Below, in pieces: positions 1-7,104 of a stretch of 27,476 bases of DNA (the stretch's first letter is position 1; each line of letters starts with the position of its first letter). Made by a program: the position numbers and the translations under genes. Below the pieces are notes generated by a model. That model worked only from the letters and a program-made list of their open reading frames with translations, was not told where the DNA came from and did not search any database. This DNA comes from Euryarchaeota archaeon UBA433 (GTDB taxonomy: Archaea > Thermoplasmatota > Poseidoniia > Poseidoniales > Poseidoniaceae), in contig DAFX01000006.1 of assembly GCA_002495535.1 (NCBI GenBank), positions 1-27,476 of the forward strand, read 5' to 3'.

Positions 1-707
1 GAACCGACAAAGGATTCGAAGATGTCAGCACCCATTCCTGCGACGTCACCAACGTTGTCACCAACGTTGTCTGCGATCACACCAGGGTTGCGAGGATCGT
101 CTTCAGGAATACCTGCTTCGACTTTACCGACCAAATCTGCGCCAACGTCAGCAGCCTTGGTGTAAATTCCGCCACCTACACGAGCGAAGAGCGCAATGGA
201 TGAGGCACCCATACCAAATCCTGCAGCAGCGGAAAGGTCAGGATTGGCATCGCCAGCTCCGAGCCAATATGCAACGAGGGAGATACCGAGAAGCCCGAGT
301 CCACCAACTGAAAGACCCATGACGGCTCCTCCGTTGTAGGAGACGGAAAGTGCTCCTGCCTTGCCGTCGTTCTTAGCGGCCATGGTTGTTCGACCGTTAG
401 CCGATGTTGCAGCACGCATTCCAGAGAAACCAGCAGCAACAGATGCAAGTGCACCTCCGAAGAAGGCAAGAGCGGTGTTCATGTCATTGAGTTGCGTAAG
501 TGCAATTCCAACAACGACCACGAAAATGGCAAGAACTCTGTATTCTGCGAAAAGGAACGCCATGGCACCTTTTTGAATTTCTTCTGTGATGTTGGCAACC
601 TTATCGTTGTCAATTTTCACTTTGTTCACTTGTTGGTACAGCATAAATGCAATGGCAAGTCCTACGAGACCTGCGACTGCGGCAATCATTGGTATATTTT
701 CCATCAT
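1..707 (-). CDS. hppA: Membrane-bound ion-translocating pyrophosphatase (H+/Na+-PPase), N-terminal part, cut by window edge
   Basis: The enzyme hydrolyses pyrophosphate to phosphate and pumps H+ or Na+ out across the membrane. Reading the minus strand from ATG at 707 gives 235 residues that run off the window start without a stop. Several hydrophobic segments come first, then the family signature GGGIYTKAADVGADLVGKVE, followed by GIPEDDPRNPGVIADNVGDN and VGDVAGMGAD, which hold the Mg-PPi-binding aspartates. The family is usually 650-800 aa, so about two thirds of the gene is missing. The start at 707 is favoured because AGGTG lies 7 nt upstream; a second ATG follows at 704. The residue that separates K+-dependent from K+-independent types lies outside the window, as do the determinants of the pumped ion. 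It is divergent from the Nfu gene. Confidence 0.96.
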   Translation of the reverse strand, partial: MMENIPMIAAVAGLVGLAIAFMLYQQVNKVKIDNDKVANITEEIQKGAMAFLFAEYRVLAIFVVVVGIALTQLNDMNTALAFFGGALASVAAGFSGMRAATSANGRTTMAAKNDGKAGALSVSYNGGAVMGLSVGGLGLLGISLVAYWLGAGDANPDLSAAAGFGMGASSIALFARVGGGIYTKAADVGADLVGKVEAGIPEDDPRNPGVIADNVGDNVGDVAGMGADIFESFVG

Positions 708-872
708 AACAGAACACCTGTGCCTCGGCGACCTAAGAACCCCTCATAAGTGGTTCCCCTCGAAAAACCAGTTCTTCGGTGCTTTTTCGCCTGTTTTATT
801 CAGCGCCGTGAGACGCTTTTGGCTTCAGCGTTGAAAGCAATCGTTGAAAGGGGAGAAACCTGAGGGGGGCAC
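708..872. promoter_or_regulatory. Divergent intergenic region between hppA and nfu
   Basis: This 165-base gap must hold the promoters of both divergent genes. The plus strand has an AT-rich TTTTATT at 794-800 that could be a TATA element for nfu. It also has a direct repeat of CGTTGAAAG at 829-837 and 842-850 (13-base period) and a purine-rich GAGGGGGG ribosome-binding stretch at 862-869. No convincing small gene or structured RNA was seen. The promoter assignment is inference from position and composition only. Confidence 0.35.
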
Positions 873-1208
873 ATGGCCATGACAGCAGAAGAGGTTCTCG
901 CTGAAATTGGCCCGGTCCAAGAAATTCTTGACGAGCACGATGGCGTCGTCACTGTGCTTGATACCAGCGATGGGAATATTATGATCTCACTCGATGGTGG
1001 ATGCAATGGTTGTTCATCGACACCAATGACCGCTATGCAAATTTATTACTCACTGAAAAAACTAGAAGCGATCAACGATGTGATTTTCGTTAACGGGGAA
1101 TTACCAGAATACATGCGTACTTTCATCGACCAAAAGATGGCAAAAGAAGCGCTGAAAAACAGCACTGGTGGCGATGATGAGCACCAACCTCAAGGCGAGA
1201 TTGTTTGA
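873..1208 (+). CDS. Nfu/NifU C-terminal-domain iron-sulfur cluster carrier
   Basis: A 111-aa soluble protein that matches the NifU C-terminal (Nfu) domain, which carries a Fe-S cluster bridged by a CxxC motif and passes it to apo-proteins. The motif is GGCNGCSS with Cys44 and Cys47, preceded by the typical helix and strand pattern (VQEILDEHDG, then VTVLDTSDGNIMISLDGG). The C-terminal 20 residues are acidic and polar and look like a tail. GAGG at 862-865 is 7 nt before ATG 873, supporting that start; ATG 879 is an alternative. The stop TGA (1206-1208) abuts the stop of the opposing membrane-protein gene with no spacer. Confidence 0.88.
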   Translation: MAMTAEEVLAEIGPVQEILDEHDGVVTVLDTSDGNIMISLDGGCNGCSSTPMTAMQIYYSLKKLEAINDVIFVNGELPEYMRTFIDQKMAKEALKNSTGGDDEHQPQGEIV

Positions 1209-1538
1209 TTATTCTTCAGCAGACTCTTTTCCAATGGTGTGAGGGTTCGCACCAAAGGATACATTCTCTCCCTTAATGTTCATTCGAGCTGCAATGGCGA
1301 TGATCACGCACACCAAGGAGAGCGGCTTTGGAAGGTAGTTGGACCCCCACAATTCACCGCCCGATAGTGAAAGCCACCACAACATGACTGCGGCGGCAAT
1401 CAGAGTAATAGCAATCAAATTCTGAACCTGACGTTCAACAGCCGGTGAGCGGGAAAACGAAGCAATAAAGGTAAACAAAATGGCAGAAACTCCACACAAC
1501 GCTTCGGCAAGATGCTCGATGGTTGTTGGTTCGACCAT
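1209..1538 (-). CDS. Small three-helix membrane protein, function unknown
   Basis: A 109-aa protein from ATG 1538, with hydrophobic segments at about residues 8-28, 38-58 and 70-86, and a short polar tail ending GKESAEE. I recognise no family. The open frame extends upstream to 1883, but that part lies antisense to the PolX coding region and is not hydrophobic or protein-like, so I start at 1538. No Shine-Dalgarno sequence is evident, so a leaderless transcript from the divergent region shared with polX is possible. It converges on nfu with zero intergenic bases. Moderately sure it is a real gene because the hydrophobic pattern is coherent and its stop fits exactly against nfu. Confidence 0.62.
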   Translation of the reverse strand: MVEPTTIEHLAEALCGVSAILFTFIASFSRSPAVERQVQNLIAITLIAAAVMLWWLSLSGGELWGSNYLPKPLSLVCVIIAIAARMNIKGENVSFGANPHTIGKESAEE

Positions 1539-1597
1539 GGTTAAGGGCAGGTGCCGCAGTTCTTCAATGTGCAGAATGCGGACAACGCAACATCGCA

Positions 1598-3565
1598 ATG
1601 TTTGACAAGGGTCGCCACCATGGTGCACATATGGCAGGCGGCGGCTTTTCCCTTCCCAAACCACGACCGAGCGGTCCACCATATTTTTCTCGTAATCAAG
1701 TGGCGAAGGCGTTGCATCAAGTTGCGGTCCTTTTGGAACTCCAAGGGGCAAATGTGTTCCGAGTTCGTTCCTACCAGAACGCAAGCAGAATGCTTGGCTC
1801 ATTGACCGAGGACCTTGGTGAATTGGTCGCCACCGGACGACTTTTGGAAATGAAGGGCATAGGAAAGGGGCTCGGCTCCGCACTCACACAAGTCATCGCC
1901 GAAGGGCGCTGGCCCAGCGATTGGCTCGAACTTCATGCCTCAACCCCAGAAGGCATGATCGAAATGTTGGGCATCCCTGGCCTCGGCCCCAAGCGCATCA
2001 AATTGATGAATCAGGAACTTGGAGTAGATTCCGTTGCCTCATTGAAAGAAGCCGCTGAGGCGGATAAAATCGCGCCGATGAAAGGGTTTGGAAAGAAATC
2101 TCAGGCACGAATGCTCGATGGCATAGAACTTCTTGCCCGATTTAGAGCTCGCCGAAGGCTCGATATTGGCCTCATGTACGGTGAAGCATTCGAGGCACGA
2201 GTGAGTCAGATCGAAGGCGTCCTCAAGGCTAAGTTAGCTGGCAGTGCACGCCGAAGAAGGGAAACGATCGGGGATTTGGACCTGGTTGTGGCGGTTGAAC
2301 CCGAACATCATGAGGCCGTGGCAAACAGCATTCTAAGTCTGCCAGGTATTGCTGATGTCAAGGGCGCTGGTGAATCAAAAATTAGCATCATCCTCGATAC
2401 GACAGTGTTTGAGGAAGGCTTCACTGTCGGCCATATTGACCCAAATGTATTGGATGCAATTGGCGGTGATGATTACGAACAATTGGAAAGCGGGGGGACG
2501 ATTGATGCCCAAGTTCGCTTGGTCACACCGAAGGTATTCCCCTTCACCCTTGCCTATTTCACAGGAAGCAAAGAACACAACATTGCGATGCGTCAGAGGG
2601 CGATCGACCGAGGGCTGAAACTCAATGAATTTGGACTGATTCCAGAAGAAAAGGCTGGCGAACTCAAAGGAATGGCGGCGGCACAATTCTCCCTTGAGGC
2701 GAAAGATGAACATTCCATTTATGGCCATCTCGACCTGGAATGGGTCACACCGGAACTGCGCGAAGATACGGGCGAAATCCTCGCTGCTGAAAAGGGCACA
2801 CTTCCCGACCTCCTTCATACAAGTGACATTCGTGGGGCCTGGCACAACCACACCACCCTTTCAGACGGTGAAGCTTCGTTGGAAGAAATGGCGGACACTG
2901 CACGCAAGATGGGATGGAACTGGCTTGGCATTGCAGACCATTCCCCTACGCTCCAAGTCGCAAATGGAGCCAGCGCAGAGGATTTACTCGCTCAAGGCGA
3001 CACCATTCGAGACTACAACAAAGCGTGGGCTGATGAGGAGGTCGAATTCAGATTGTTTCATGGCGTCGAATCTGATATTTTACCGGGTGGAAAACTCGAT
3101 CATCCCGATGATGTCCTCGCTACTTTGGATTACACTGTGGCCTCTGTTCACGCAATCTCGAAATGGCGTGCCCGTGATGAAATTGAAAACACTGAGGAAA
3201 TGATACGGTGCATCGACCATCCAGCAACAACGGTTCTCGGCCACCCAACTGGGCGGATATTGCAAGGCAGGGATGGCTACGAGGTGGATCTGTTTGCTGT
3301 TCTTGAACACATGGCAGAGCACAATGACGAGGGGCGGTTGAAAGCTGTGGAGTTGAACGCCAGTCCCTACAGACTGGACCTTGATTGGCGCCTATGTAAG
3401 CATGCAAAAGGACTTGGCGTCCCAGTAATCATCAATCCAGACGCCCATTCCTTGCGTGGACTTGCAGACATCAGCTACGGCGTGATGGCTGCACGCAAAG
3501 GATGGCTGGAAGCAGATGACGTGCTCAATACCCTCAGTGCAGCGGCCTTGCTGGAGCGCCTTTGA
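1598..3565 (+). CDS. polX: DNA polymerase X with C-terminal PHP phosphoesterase domain
   Basis: A family-X polymerase for gap filling in base excision or end repair, fused to a PHP domain that in related proteins is a Mn-dependent 3'-5' exonuclease or phosphoesterase. Numbering from ATG 1598 (655 aa), the order is an N-terminal 8-kDa-like region, helix-hairpin-helix segments (KGIGKG, PGLGPKR, KGFGKK), then polymerase motif GS at 215-216 with catalytic GDLD (Asp226, Asp228) and a third Asp near 303. Next comes YFTGSKEHNIAMR. The PHP domain holds HNHTTLSDG (His416, His418), ADH (about 446-448), Glu491, His518, GHP (about 548-550) and Asp615/His617, so both centres look intact. Start is uncertain: ATG 1631 is equally possible and neither has a ribosome-binding site. 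It begins the run that ends with endonuclease III. Confidence 0.94.
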   Translation: MFDKGRHHGAHMAGGGFSLPKPRPSGPPYFSRNQVAKALHQVAVLLELQGANVFRVRSYQNASRMLGSLTEDLGELVATGRLLEMKGIGKGLGSALTQVIAEGRWPSDWLELHASTPEGMIEMLGIPGLGPKRIKLMNQELGVDSVASLKEAAEADKIAPMKGFGKKSQARMLDGIELLARFRARRRLDIGLMYGEAFEARVSQIEGVLKAKLAGSARRRRETIGDLDLVVAVEPEHHEAVANSILSLPGIADVKGAGESKISIILDTTVFEEGFTVGHIDPNVLDAIGGDDYEQLESGGTIDAQVRLVTPKVFPFTLAYFTGSKEHNIAMRQRAIDRGLKLNEFGLIPEEKAGELKGMAAAQFSLEAKDEHSIYGHLDLEWVTPELREDTGEILAAEKGTLPDLLHTSDIRGAWHNHTTLSDGEASLEEMADTARKMGWNWLGIADHSPTLQVANGASAEDLLAQGDTIRDYNKAWADEEVEFRLFHGVESDILPGGKLDHPDDVLATLDYTVASVHAISKWRARDEIENTEEMIRCIDHPATTVLGHPTGRILQGRDGYEVDLFAVLEHMAEHNDEGRLKAVELNASPYRLDLDWRLCKHAKGLGVPVIINPDAHSLRGLADISYGVMAARKGWLEADDVLNTLSAAALLERL

Positions 3566-3828
3566 GCAACGCCCTCAATGCACACCTTCTTGACTCGCCG
3601 CCTTTTGCTCTGCCCATGCGCCTGCTACGCACACTGATTATGGGCGGAACAATGCTGATTCCGGGGCTCCTTTTGGGGTTCCTCGTGTGGTACATCGCAG
3701 GACAGCCGACCACCGAACCAATGGAAACGCTCATTTGCAACGGCATACCTTTGTTTTCGGTCACGCTAGGGTTGGCGTTCGGTTGGATGACCGGAGAAGC
3801 CTACTCTGTCAAAATGGATCCACAATGA
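3562..3828 (+). CDS. Small two-helix membrane protein, function unknown
   Basis: An 88-aa protein with two hydrophobic segments, roughly residues 20-45 and 60-77, and a short C-terminal tail. No family was recognised. The TTG start at 3562 overlaps the polX stop as TTGA, and GGAG at 3553-3556 sits 5 nt upstream, which supports the non-ATG start and translational coupling to polX. ATG 3616 is the alternative start and would remove the polar N-terminus but keep both helices. Function in repair cannot be inferred from position alone. Confidence 0.6.
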   Translation: MSNALNAHLLDSPPFALPMRLLRTLIMGGTMLIPGLLLGFLVWYIAGQPTTEPMETLICNGIPLFSVTLGLAFGWMTGEAYSVKMDPQ

Positions 3829-3837
3829 GGGACAACG

Positions 3838-4155
3838 ATGACCAATCGTATCTCAATCACCAATTGGGCAGAGTTGTCATCTGAGTTCTCTCGGTTCTTC
3901 GACGGGCTCGGTGCCGTCACAGTGACACACGACTGTCTGGAATTCCAAAGCCATCCGAACCATGTTCAAACTGGTTTCACAGTGCACATCACTGGTTTTG
4001 TTAATGCTTCAATGCCACTTCATGGCCTTGATGCAAGATTTGAACGGTTCGAATTCAAACAGACCCCGCCCCAAGTGATGTGCCACGGCCAAGACACCAC
4101 CTACACCTACAAGGTGCCACAAGAATTGATTGCCCACCGGGGTGAATCGATTTGA
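3838..4155 (+). CDS. Small soluble hypothetical protein
   Basis: A 105-aa protein with no signal peptide or membrane segment. Predicted alternating strands (GAVTVTHDCLEF, GFTVHITGFV, TTYTYKV) suggest a small beta-rich fold. I do not recognise it. Its start ATG 3838 is 9 bases after the preceding stop, with GAGGG at 3827-3831. Its stop TGA (4153-4155) overlaps the TTG start of endonuclease III. It lies inside a gap-free run and is therefore probably co-expressed with the repair genes. Confidence 0.6.
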   Translation: MTNRISITNWAELSSEFSRFFDGLGAVTVTHDCLEFQSHPNHVQTGFTVHITGFVNASMPLHGLDARFERFEFKQTPPQVMCHGQDTTYTYKVPQELIAHRGESI

Positions 4156-4802
4156 AGCGAGCGGAGAAGGCGAAGCGGATTGTGACGATGCTCGAAGAGT
4201 TCTATCCCGAAACGCCTGTCCCCCTCGACCATCAGAACACATTTGAACTGCTTGTGGCGGTCCTGATGAGCGCTCAAACGACCGACATCAAAGTCAACCA
4301 GGTGACGCCTGCCTTGTTTGCCAAAGCAAATTCTCCTGAACTCATGGCGCAACTCCCCGTTGAGACGATTCTTGAGGATATTCGACAAGTTGGTTTAGCG
4401 CCAACCAAAGCCAAGAACATCAAACGCCTATCAGAACTCTTGGTGGAACGGCATGGTGGCAAAGTGCCTGATACATTCGAAGCCCTAGAAGCCCTTCCCG
4501 GTGTTGGACACAAAACTGCCGGAGTGGTCTTGGCCCAAGCCTTTGGCGTCCCAGCGTTCCCTATTGACACCCACATCCATCGCCTCGGTGCAAGGTGGGG
4601 CCTTTCGAACGGAACAACTGTTGAACGGACTGAACGGGATCTCAAGTCTGTTTTTCCAAAGCACCTATGGAATAAACTTCACTTGCAAATCATTTTCTTT
4701 GGCAGGGAGTATTGTCCCGCTCGGCGTCATGATTTGACACAATGTCCCATTTGTTCTTGGGCTGCGACCAAAAAGCGCATCGCTGAAGAAGCACGACGTT
4801 GA
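4152..4802 (+). CDS. nth: Endonuclease III (DNA N-glycosylase/AP lyase) with atypical cysteine cluster
   Basis: Removes oxidised pyrimidines and nicks at abasic sites. The 216-aa protein has the helix-hairpin-helix LPGVGHKTA with catalytic Lys121 and the catalytic Asp139 in FPIDTHIHR, matching Lys120 and Asp138 of E. coli Nth. The C-terminal cluster loop is unusual: Cys188-x9-Cys198-x2-Cys201 with no fourth Cys in the remaining 15 residues, whereas the classical [4Fe-4S] motif is C-x6-C-x2-C-x5-C. The TTG start at 4152 overlaps the previous stop as TTGA, with GGTGA at 4141-4145 spaced 6 nt. Together with polX it suggests a base-excision-repair operon. Its stop shares the palindrome TGATCA with the opposing gene. 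Confidence 0.93.
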   Translation: MKRAEKAKRIVTMLEEFYPETPVPLDHQNTFELLVAVLMSAQTTDIKVNQVTPALFAKANSPELMAQLPVETILEDIRQVGLAPTKAKNIKRLSELLVERHGGKVPDTFEALEALPGVGHKTAGVVLAQAFGVPAFPIDTHIHRLGARWGLSNGTTVERTERDLKSVFPKHLWNKLHLQIIFFGREYCPARRHDLTQCPICSWAATKKRIAEEARR

Positions 4803-5246
4803 TCACACAAGATTGAGGCTTCGTGCTGCCAAGTTGGTTATGACGATGATTCCAAGAATCATAGAGGTCACTCGGAGCGCAGTGTGTTCATGCTTGCTGG
4901 CATGAGCCTCCCTAAGCAAAGCATAGCCGATCAAACCAAGGCCCACGGTTTGGAGCATGGAACCGATGGACGTCACAACACGATCCAGATCGTTGTAGCC
5001 ATCAAGATCTTCGAGGTACTCTGAGACATCATCGAGTGAAGCATCAGCCGCGGGTTCATCCGGTGGGCCCCACATGGTCACCACTTCAGAGAACAAGGTT
5101 GCAGCAAGGATGAGGACGATGCCAATCATGAGCCACCGTTCGAAGGAGTATGCCAACTTGGCCTTGTCAAAACCCTTGGCCGGCTGGTAGGGCGATACGG
5201 GTGCTGGTTGGGCGGCTTGACCTGGCGGCGGAGGGATTGGTTGCAT
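4803..5246 (-). CDS. Three-helix membrane protein with proline-rich N-terminus, function unknown
   Basis: 147 aa. The first 30 residues are proline- and glutamine-rich and presumably cytosolic. Hydrophobic segments lie near residues 38-57, about 92-110 and 124-140, separated by an acidic loop (PPDEPAADASLDDVSEYLED region). No family recognised; proline-rich leaders of this sort are common in archaeal DUF4870-like or DUF3784-like small membrane proteins, but I cannot assign one. ATG 5246 has GGAG 6 nt upstream. It lies 45 bases behind arlJ on the same strand and could be the last gene of the archaellum operon, or have its own promoter (AT-rich AAATACAATAA at 5269-5279 on the minus strand). Confidence 0.7.
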   Translation of the reverse strand: MQPIPPPPGQAAQPAPVSPYQPAKGFDKAKLAYSFERWLMIGIVLILAATLFSEVVTMWGPPDEPAADASLDDVSEYLEDLDGYNDLDRVVTSIGSMLQTVGLGLIGYALLREAHASKHEHTALRVTSMILGIIVITNLAARSLNLV

Positions 5247-5249
5247 GAG

Positions 5250-5268
5250 ACTCCATCCACATGGGAGT
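5250..5268 (-). promoter_or_regulatory. Possible hairpin covering the ribosome-binding site of the 147-aa membrane protein gene
   Basis: In the minus-strand RNA, ACUCC (5268-5264) can pair with GGAGU (5254-5250). Inside it AU/AU can add two pairs after a one-base bulge, leaving a four-base loop GUGG. The 3' arm contains the GGAG that precedes the ATG at 5246. Short stem, so weak evidence on its own. Confidence 0.3.
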
Positions 5269-5291
5269 TATTGTATTTCGCCTGACTACGG

Positions 5292-7094
5292 TCATACGCC
5301 AAAGATTCCTGAGGCACGTTCGAGCACCACCGAAGTCAAAAACGAGGTGATTCCTGCAACCCAAAGCAATTGAATCGCTTGACCCAAAGCGGTGGTTTTA
5401 CCACCGCCACGAAGGCGATTGGAAATCATCGAAACGGCGGCAACTTGGAACAAAATGAGGATTGAAACGACGACCTTGAACATTCGAATGTTATCTCCGA
5501 CTGCAGAAGCATCTTCCATCACGGGAAGAGCAAGATCAGAGCCAAACCGTGACAGTGCTGACACATCGGTATCGACGAAACCCTCTGCGACACCTGCAAT
5601 TGAATCACCCAGTTTGAGAACAATAGCGATGGTGACGTTGAGGCTTGTGACTGTTGCGATGAGAAGTCCAAGAGCGACGCCGCGCATCGTGTTGGCCGAG
5701 AGAGCACGGCGGCGGCGCAAAGAAAGAAGATTACCAACCGACCGAGAAACCATTTCAGCAGTTGCTGCGGGTTGGCCGGAGGATTGTGATCCTTCGATGT
5801 AGATACGGGTGTAGCGTGAAATGACCGCGGAATTGGTGTCTGCGGTGAAGTAATCCCATGCTCGATCAGAATCAATTCGCGTTGAAAGGCGCTTCTCTAG
5901 ACGATCAATGGAGTCGTCCAACACACCAAAGTCAATGCCTCGTAGGGCTTTGATGGTAGCGGATGGCTCAGCTGAACGGGCTTGAGCAGTTCCACCAAGA
6001 GCGCGAATGAAATCGGGGTAAGTTTCGTCTCTTCGCAGGACCTGGCGTTCTTCACGGGCGACCATCAACGCCGGAATGAGCATCGGCGAAAGCGGAGCGA
6101 CAATCAAGAGAAGTCCGTATCGATCCCATTGGGTACTGACTTCCTGCCACGAAGAGAGAATTACAAATGTGGTGATGGCGAATAAAAATATGGAAATGAT
6201 CCCCGCCCCAACCAAGGCTCTGAGAAAATTGATCCGAAACGGTGTGTCCATCTCGTCACGAGCGAAACTTGGATCTTCTGGAATTGTCGAATTGAATGAC
6301 AAAACACCACCAATCTGAACGATGGTGAACAACAACCCCGCCAAAAGAAGGAAACGCAACCTGCTTGCGATGACGATTGGAGGGTCATCAGGCGAGCCAA
6401 CCTCAAACAGGACCAGATGGATTCCTGCGATCACAAGACCGAACAAGCCAGCAGACACCAAAGAAACGTAAATCTCCTTCATGGTGTCGACCGATTCCAA
6501 ACGAGTATCGTAGAGCGTGGTGTATTGCTCTGCAATCGTCTCCTGTTCTGAACGCATGAATTCATCAATTGGTTGGCCCGCTTCAATAGAGAATGCCATT
6601 CGATCGAGGAAATCCGCCCACAGTGGACTAGGGCTTTGTTGGGCAACAATTCTCGAGGCTTCTGGAAGGGAGGTGTGCCATTTGTCGACGAGGGTTTCAA
6701 TTCGCTGAACCTCCCCAGCTAATTCACCATAATCACTCATTTGTTTAAGGATGTCAAAAATGGACTGAGCGCCTAATTCACCGAGGGAAAGAATACCCAT
6801 TCGGGTGATGAACATGTGCATTTCTTTCTCGATGAGCGTAGCCGAACGCTGAACATCAAGAATGGGGAAGGCAATGGCTGCCCCTGCCGCTAAGGTTGGC
6901 ATGATGATGAGGAGTAAAATTCCAGAGAATCCGGAAAACAGAGCTCCATCTGCCAACCCTCCTGTGAATAAAATCAAGACGACTGCGGCGAGTAAACCAG
7001 CGAATGCAGCACCACCGACAAAGATTGCAAGGAACCTCAAAACCGGCATTTCAAGACGCCGCAAAGCGATTTGCCACATTGACATTCGCTGCAT
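5292..7094 (-). CDS. arlJ: Archaellum membrane platform protein ArlJ (FlaJ), TadC/T2SSF family
   Basis: The polytopic inner platform of the archaellum motor; it binds the hexameric ATPase ArlI through cytosolic loops. 600 aa with about nine hydrophobic segments (near 19-43, 56-80, 208-230, 246-267, 292-314, 326-346, 470-493, 541-558, 573-591) and two cytosolic domains at about 81-207 and 347-469, the usual duplicated T2SSF/TadC layout. Each cytosolic domain is helical and charged, as expected for ATPase docking. ATG 7094 follows arlI by 10 bases and has GAGGG upstream. Identity rests on architecture plus position directly after arlI, which is the conserved order in archaellum operons. Confidence 0.93.
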   Translation of the reverse strand: MQRMSMWQIALRRLEMPVLRFLAIFVGGAAFAGLLAAVVLILFTGGLADGALFSGFSGILLLIIMPTLAAGAAIAFPILDVQRSATLIEKEMHMFITRMGILSLGELGAQSIFDILKQMSDYGELAGEVQRIETLVDKWHTSLPEASRIVAQQSPSPLWADFLDRMAFSIEAGQPIDEFMRSEQETIAEQYTTLYDTRLESVDTMKEIYVSLVSAGLFGLVIAGIHLVLFEVGSPDDPPIVIASRLRFLLLAGLLFTIVQIGGVLSFNSTIPEDPSFARDEMDTPFRINFLRALVGAGIISIFLFAITTFVILSSWQEVSTQWDRYGLLLIVAPLSPMLIPALMVAREERQVLRRDETYPDFIRALGGTAQARSAEPSATIKALRGIDFGVLDDSIDRLEKRLSTRIDSDRAWDYFTADTNSAVISRYTRIYIEGSQSSGQPAATAEMVSRSVGNLLSLRRRRALSANTMRGVALGLLIATVTSLNVTIAIVLKLGDSIAGVAEGFVDTDVSALSRFGSDLALPVMEDASAVGDNIRMFKVVVSILILFQVAAVSMISNRLRGGGKTTALGQAIQLLWVAGITSFLTSVVLERASGIFGV

Positions 7095-7104
7095 TTAACA
7101 TCCC

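Noticed and set aside
1539..1883. Upstream extension of the 109-aa membrane protein frame to 224 aa
   Set aside because: It lies antisense to the N-terminal PolX coding region, has no protein-like hydrophobic or domain pattern, and a fitting ATG exists at 1538.
5392..5802. Plus-strand open frames inside arlJ, arlI and the large surface protein (for example this 136-aa one)
   Set aside because: Shadows of strongly supported minus-strand genes; their Arg/Ser/Thr-rich composition is typical of reverse-frame translation.
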